Shown here piece after piece: positions 59,539-64,000 of a DNA stretch of 64,000 bases (positions are counted from its first letter, which is position 1; each line of letters starts with the position of its first letter). The translations under genes were made by a program, and so were the position numbers. The notes under the pieces were generated by a model that was not told where the DNA came from, ran no database searches, and saw nothing but the letters and a program-made list of their open reading frames with translations. The stretch comes from Bacteroidales bacterium (GTDB lineage Bacteria; Bacteroidota; Bacteroidia; Bacteroidales; Tenuifilaceae), in the NCBI GenBank assembly GCA_003818205.1, contig RPRQ01000001.1:1-64000 (forward strand), read 5' to 3'.

Positions 59539-60732
59539 TCAGCTATGGCCGAAATACATAGAGACACAGGCTCCTACGTCTTTGTTGTTTTTTACCTCAA
59601 CTTTTCCGTAGTGTAGGTCCATGATCAATTTTACTAAGTTTAGGCCAAGGCCAAGATTTGGGGTGATTGGCAGCTCGTTGGAAGAAAGCAGTTCATTGAT
59701 TATTTTAATTGATTTTCCCTGAAAACCTTCACCTTGATCGATGATTTCGAAAATAACAAAATGGTCATTCTTAGCTATGTTTATTTTTATTATGCCATCG
59801 GGTTTGGAGAAAGCTATGGCGTTATCCAATACATTGATAATGGCGGTCTTCAGTAATCTAAGGTTTCCATGATAGTTTAATTCGGGAGGGGTGATGGATA
59901 CAAGCACCTGAATGTTTATATTTAAAATTTGTTCGGCTATTTTATCATCATTCAGGCTTTCGTTGATTAAATCTGATATCAATATTGTTTCTTTAGGGAT
60001 ATTCTCCCCTTCAGTTTTTAGCTGAGTGATTAATAGTGTATTTAATGAGAATTTCTCAAGTCGTTTAACCGATTCATCGAGGATTTCGATCACTTTTACG
60101 ATTTCTTTCGATTCTTTAAACTCTTTGAGTAGCTGAATCGGTCCAACTATCCCGGTAAGAGGGGTTCGTATTTGGTAGCTGATCATTTTTAGAAAATCTG
60201 TTTTTGCCTTGTCGAGCTCTTTCAGTTTAAGATTTGCAGCTTCCAGCTTATCAAATGCTTCTTTTAGCTGATGGGTTCGTTCTTTAACTTTTTCCTCAAG
60301 CGATAGGTTAAGGTTACTTAGCTGTTCGCGGCTCTCTTTCAGGGCGATATGGGTTCTCACACGAGCAATTAATTCTCTTTTATCGAATGGTTTAATAACG
60401 TAATCCTGCGCCCCAAGTTCGAATCCCTTTAAAATGTTATCCCTTTCGGTCTCTGCCGATAGGAATATAATTGGCAGATCATGTAGTGCCTGATTGGAGC
60501 GAATTATTTTGCATACTTCAAAGCCATTCAAATCGGACATGTTGATATCAAGGAATATAAGATCGAATCGTCTGATATTTAGCCATTCTAGGGCTGCAAC
60601 ACCGTTGGTGGCAAATTCAATCTCATAGTTGTTTTCCTGCAGCAGCTTACCTAGCACTTGAAGGTTTCTAGGGTTGTCGTCAACAATTAAAATTGTATTT
60701 GAAGGTGGTGGAGAAATACTATTACTTGTCAT
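59539..60732 (-). CDS. Receiver-kinase protein lacking the phospho-acceptor His
   Basis: The 397-residue protein has an N-terminal receiver (IVDDNPRNL, Asp62 in IFLDINMSD, YVIKPFDKREL), a coiled coil (135-175) and a HisKA/HATPase half. The HisKA motif normally reading SHEIRTPL here reads SYQIRTPLTG, so the phospho-acceptor position is Tyr186 and no His can be phosphorylated. The ATPase part keeps NVLDNAIAFSKPDG, GEGFQG and GLGLNLVKL. It may be a regulatory pseudokinase controlled by its receiver. It lies between the zinc-ribbon hybrid kinase (2 bp) and the phosphatase regulator (79 bp). Confidence 0.86.
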   Translation of the reverse strand: MTSNSISPPPSNTILIVDDNPRNLQVLGKLLQENNYEIEFATNGVAALEWLNIRRFDLIFLDINMSDLNGFEVCKIIRSNQALHDLPIIFLSAETERDNILKGFELGAQDYVIKPFDKRELIARVRTHIALKESREQLSNLNLSLEEKVKERTHQLKEAFDKLEAANLKLKELDKAKTDFLKMISYQIRTPLTGIVGPIQLLKEFKESKEIVKVIEILDESVKRLEKFSLNTLLITQLKTEGENIPKETILISDLINESLNDDKIAEQILNINIQVLVSITPPELNYHGNLRLLKTAIINVLDNAIAFSKPDGIIKINIAKNDHFVIFEIIDQGEGFQGKSIKIINELLSSNELPITPNLGLGLNLVKLIMDLHYGKVEVKNNKDVGACVSMYFGHS

Positions 60733-60734
60733 TA

Positions 60735-62996
60735 TTATATTTTAGCTGATGATTTTAGATTTTCAATAATGCTCTTGTACTTTCCGATAAGATTTAGAAT
60801 TGCCTCAATATTAAAGTTATCGGCAGCGCTTATTAAATTCTTACCATAATCAGTAATGGTACTTGAATTATGAAACATTCCTAGCTGAACAAGATTCTTG
60901 CCGAAGTTTCGGATTTCCCCGATTGGTTGTCTTACCTCAAATGATTTCCAGGTGTCATAGAACTTGTAATCTAGGGATTGAATTAATTCGGGGAGATTGG
61001 TTATTTCACTGGTTAAATCAGATGTAGATGATTGCACAACCCTTTGGGTTGACTTATAGGGCAAAAAATTCATTAGCTCGGCGTATAATTCTGTAACTTT
61101 AACAGGTTTGATTAGAAGTCCGGCGAACTCACAATTATGAATTCTTTCTTTCTGCTTTTTTAAAACAGATGCAGAATAGGCTATCACAGGTATATGTTTT
61201 AGATTTTCATCAGCCTTTAACATATTTAATAATTGGAATCCATCCATTTGAGGCATCTGTATATCAGCAATAATCAGATTGGGTACAATATCCTTAGCGA
61301 GTGAATAAGCAGCAATACCATCATCCGCTTCAACTATTTTCAGATTGGTGTTTTTAAGAGCATCTCGGAGATAGTTTTTATTATACTCATCATCATCCGC
61401 AAGAAGGATTACTGCTTTATCGAATTCGATTTCTGTAGTATCAATCCGTATATCCACTTTTGTTCTGGAATAGTCTTTCAAAAAAGGAATATTAGGAATC
61501 CTTATCGTAAATGTACTTCCCTTCCCTTGCTCTGATAGGATGCTGATGGTTCCATCCATAATATCTAAGAGTTTTTTGGTTATTGCCAGCCCCAAGCCTG
61601 TTCCCCTATTCTTGAAATCTTTCCCCTGAACAAATGGTTCAAATATAGTTTTCTGTAAATCTTTAGAGATACCGATTCCTGTATCCTGTACTTCAATGAT
61701 CACGTCAATTAGGCCTTCGGGTTTTTCGGTTGAATTAGCAAGATTTTCAGTAAATATGTTGAGCTTAATGAAACCTTCCCTTGTAAATTTAACAGAATTC
61801 CCGATGAGGTTAAAAATTATTTGACGCACCCTCGCCTCATCTATATAAATTCCAGATGGCATATCAGATGATATCATCAGGATAAATTTTAATCCTTTTT
61901 CGGACACCTTTAAGGAGAAAACCCTTTCAAACTCGGAAAAGAAAAAGGATGAATCCACATATTCTAATTCGAGGTCAAGCTTTCCGGCTTCGATTTTTGA
62001 CAGGTCAAGAATATCGTTAATAAGTGTAAGTAAGCTATTCCCGCTCGATTCAATGGAATTGATATAATCCTTTTGGGTCTGGTCAATAATAGTGTATCTT
62101 AACAGTTCGGTATATCCCAATATTGCATTTAAGGGTGTGCGTATGTCGTGGCTCATGTGGGCAAGAAACTCGCTTTTTGTCCTGTTCGCCTCTTCGGCTT
62201 CGTATTTTGCCTCCTCAAGGTTTATGTTAATTTCTTCAAGCTGTCTTGTTCTTTCTTCCATTCTCATTTCAAGATCATTAATTAGCTTGCGGATTTCTTC
62301 TTCGGCTCGTTTTCGTTCTGTAATATCTTTTACTATACCGTCGTAGGAAACGAGGTTTCCATTTGCATCATATTTAGGGATAACAGTATTGCAAACCCAT
62401 CGGATTTCACCATTTTTACAAACAATACGGTGCTCGACAGGAGGTAATTCTATTTTTTTAAATATTTTTGAGAATTCATCGGCTACTCTTGCTCTTTCTT
62501 CGGGAACAACCATGTTAATCCATAGATATGGGTTTATCATAAATTCTTTTGGCGAATACCCGGTAACCATTTCGCAAGATTCATTGTGAATTGTTTCAAC
62601 AACCTCCCCATCTCTTACAATGGCAGTATATTGGTAATCGGTAAGGTATTTAGCAATGGCTTTATAGCGTTCTTCGCTTTCTTCTGCTATTTCTCGAACA
62701 TTGTCAATATTCTCCTCATTTCTTTCTGTTTGTATAACCCCAGATAGGGCAATGTTTGTAGAATTATCAAAGGTTTTAGTGCAATTATTGCATCGATAAC
62801 GCTTTAGGCCTTTATAAATTCTGGGACTATTGGTATCGGTGCTTTTGCAGTAGGGGCAAATTTTTACATTTTCTTTATTTAGGTCATTCCGAACGTCTGC
62901 CAATTGAGGGTTTGCTTGATAATCTGATCCTAGGAGGTTGTATAGCTCAACCTTTTTTTCAATGCTAAGACCCTTTATTACATCTGGTAGTTTCAT
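60735..62996 (-). CDS. PAS hybrid histidine kinase with a transposase-like zinc ribbon
   Basis: I start at the ATG at 62996 (MKLPDVIKG), giving 753 residues; a TTG start would add five. Residues 1-80 have an unusual N-terminal part: a KKVELYNLLG helix and a CPYC...RCNNC zinc ribbon (Cys47, 50, 69, 72, with KGLKRYRCNNCTKTF) much like the zinc ribbon at the start of IS1/IS1595 transposases. A PAS/PAC domain follows (about 100-235), then a coiled coil, HisKA (MSHDIRTPLNAILGYTELL), HATPase, a receiver (DDDEYNKNYL, IADIQMPQMDGF, IKPVKVTELY) and a C-terminal HPt-like helical domain without a clear His. The zinc ribbon suggests nucleic-acid or protein contact before the sensor. Confidence 0.88.
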   Translation of the reverse strand: MKLPDVIKGLSIEKKVELYNLLGSDYQANPQLADVRNDLNKENVKICPYCKSTDTNSPRIYKGLKRYRCNNCTKTFDNSTNIALSGVIQTERNEENIDNVREIAEESEERYKAIAKYLTDYQYTAIVRDGEVVETIHNESCEMVTGYSPKEFMINPYLWINMVVPEERARVADEFSKIFKKIELPPVEHRIVCKNGEIRWVCNTVIPKYDANGNLVSYDGIVKDITERKRAEEEIRKLINDLEMRMEERTRQLEEININLEEAKYEAEEANRTKSEFLAHMSHDIRTPLNAILGYTELLRYTIIDQTQKDYINSIESSGNSLLTLINDILDLSKIEAGKLDLELEYVDSSFFFSEFERVFSLKVSEKGLKFILMISSDMPSGIYIDEARVRQIIFNLIGNSVKFTREGFIKLNIFTENLANSTEKPEGLIDVIIEVQDTGIGISKDLQKTIFEPFVQGKDFKNRGTGLGLAITKKLLDIMDGTISILSEQGKGSTFTIRIPNIPFLKDYSRTKVDIRIDTTEIEFDKAVILLADDDEYNKNYLRDALKNTNLKIVEADDGIAAYSLAKDIVPNLIIADIQMPQMDGFQLLNMLKADENLKHIPVIAYSASVLKKQKERIHNCEFAGLLIKPVKVTELYAELMNFLPYKSTQRVVQSSTSDLTSEITNLPELIQSLDYKFYDTWKSFEVRQPIGEIRNFGKNLVQLGMFHNSSTITDYGKNLISAADNFNIEAILNLIGKYKSIIENLKSSAKI

Positions 62997-62999
62997 AGC

Positions 63000-63875
63000 T
63001 GTTAATATCAACGACTATTAAGGAGATGACTAGTATCGTGTCAATTGTATTCTGACGCTAAAAAAAGGAAAAATTTTTATATCGCTGATGGGTAACCCAT
63101 TGGTTAAAAAAACAAATCAGCTCATATTTGACATAACGCTAGTACTCTTTTTCACGGTTTTACCTGATTTTTTTCTAAGCTGAGCTATACGAGCGAATCG
63201 AAGTAACGCTTTACTTAGGAATGATCCCCGACATAGAAAATGTTGGATTTCACCATGAGTAATAACTCCTGAAGTTATACTAAATTAGTACATTTTTACT
63301 TTTGGTTCAGAGAGCGCTCCATCTTTTACTAGTTCTTTTTTAGGTGATGAAAAAAAGACCATAAATAACAGTTAAATGTAAACAAAAATAACCTATACGG
63401 TCAATCGATATCAATGATATACATCATCATAACAAAAAAAAAACGATGTAGAGTTTAATGGCTAATCAAATACTTCTACATTGAATTCGTACATTTAGTA
63501 CAACCCGGGTGGGCAAAAGAATAGGATACTAATCCTTTATAAACTGGATTTGGAGTTATATCAGAAACTGTTTAAATTTCATTTGTTTAAAAAACTTTTT
63601 TAAAATTTAAGGCTTTAATTAACAACCTTGTAGTACCAAATTTTCGCAAAAGAAAAGTACCAGTTTAGGAAAAGGAAAAAGCCTTCAACTTTGAATTCGC
63701 AAAACTCAAAAGATATGAAGGCATTAATAGATTAATCCTAGCCTTATTTTAAGCCCTGGGGTTGCTTTTTGTATTCCCTTTTTATTACCAATTATTTGCC
63801 AATATTTTTCTATATTAGTACTAACTTTTATTTAGGTGTCAATTAATTAATAATGAATCAATAACATTTATAACT
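63000..63875. other. Gene-free stretch at the right end
   Basis: The segment upstream of the signalling operon has no credible frame, RNA gene or strong promoter. It contains an imperfect hairpin near 63690-63722 (AAGCCTTCAACTTTGA with ATATGAAGGC). It ends where the inverted-end element at 63876 begins. Confidence 0.6.
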
Positions 63876-64000
63876 TAACGTGAGTTCGATCTAATAATAC
63901 ATATTATGTCGTTATTTATTAGTGCTTTAATGCTAATATTATGATTTTGGAATACTGGAATGATGGAATATTGGGGTTTCTTCTAACTTTTTCTTTCCAA
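63876..64000. repeat. Inverted-end element, copy C, cut by the window end
   Basis: It begins TAACGTGAGTTCGAT and then matches the reverse complement of the right part of the copy at 37627-37974 for about 120 bp (shared TTTATTAGTGCTTTAAT, TGGAATGATGGAATA, TTCTAACTTT). The other end lies beyond the window. Confidence 0.75.

Noticed and set aside
1-64000. tRNA or rRNA genes
   Set aside because: I looked for T-arm GGTTCGA-type boxes with acceptor stems and for rRNA words and saw none that fit; a covariance search would settle it.

Overview
The window comes from an anaerobic, fermentative member of the Bacteroidetes, most likely order Bacteroidales. The evidence is a type IX secretion C-terminal signal on the first protein, Bacteroidetes-type promoters (TTTG then TAnnTTTG about 19-20 bp later), AT-rich translation starts with weak Shine-Dalgarno sequences, many LytS/LytTR and hybrid two-component proteins, and intergenic palindromes of the GCCTGCCGGCAGGC type. 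I saw no rRNA, tRNA or CRISPR array.

Layout. 1-3612: end of a secreted cadherin-repeat protein, then a membrane ferredoxin linked to a LytS/LytTR pair. 3613-18205: a small exported protein, repeat-rich DNA, a desulfurase-like PLP enzyme with an IS4-type insertion just upstream, two small genes, two tandem M14 carboxypeptidases, a TPR/propeller/SPOR protein and a PAS kinase. 18507-34275: the hydrogen island. It has a leftward operon (thioredoxin-fold ferredoxin, sensory hydrogenase with PAS, SpoIIE-type phosphatase) and a divergent rightward operon (hydC, hydB, hydA, a sensory hydrogenase fused to a histidine kinase, a receiver protein, a receiver-kinase and Rex), followed by a divergent ribF, a TM1266-type regulator and hydG. 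34413-42527 (leftward): a protease/propeller/barrel outer-membrane protein, a second LytTR/LytS pair, two LiaF-like membrane proteins and hydE. 42823-57342 (rightward except for one insertion sequence): ADP-forming acyl-CoA synthetase, the three-gene 4-hydroxyphenylacetate decarboxylase operon, an Mpv17-like protein, flavodoxin, the insertion sequence, then an aminotransferase with a four-subunit 2-oxoacid:ferredoxin oxidoreductase. 58215-62996: a three-gene signalling operon.

How the genes may work together (inference). Amino acids are transaminated and the 2-oxoacids oxidised to acyl-CoA with reduced ferredoxin. The ADP-forming synthetase recovers ATP. HydABC oxidises reduced ferredoxin and NADH together to make H2. 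Tyrosine-derived 4-hydroxyphenylacetate can be decarboxylated to p-cresol. Two candidate Rex operators lie between the divergent hydrogenase operons, so NADH/NAD+ may set their transcription. Two H-cluster-type sensor proteins, one next to a phosphatase and one fused to a kinase, may report H2 or redox state. This paired sensor island is the best candidate for an under-described system.

Mobile and repeat DNA is plentiful: two complete insertion sequences, three copies of a short element with TAACGTGAGTTCGAT inverted ends, a 206-bp element with perfect 18-bp inverted ends, a 240-bp structured repeat in two copies (one interrupted by a clean 40-bp palindromic insertion), and degenerate tandem words filling gaps in the hydrogen island.
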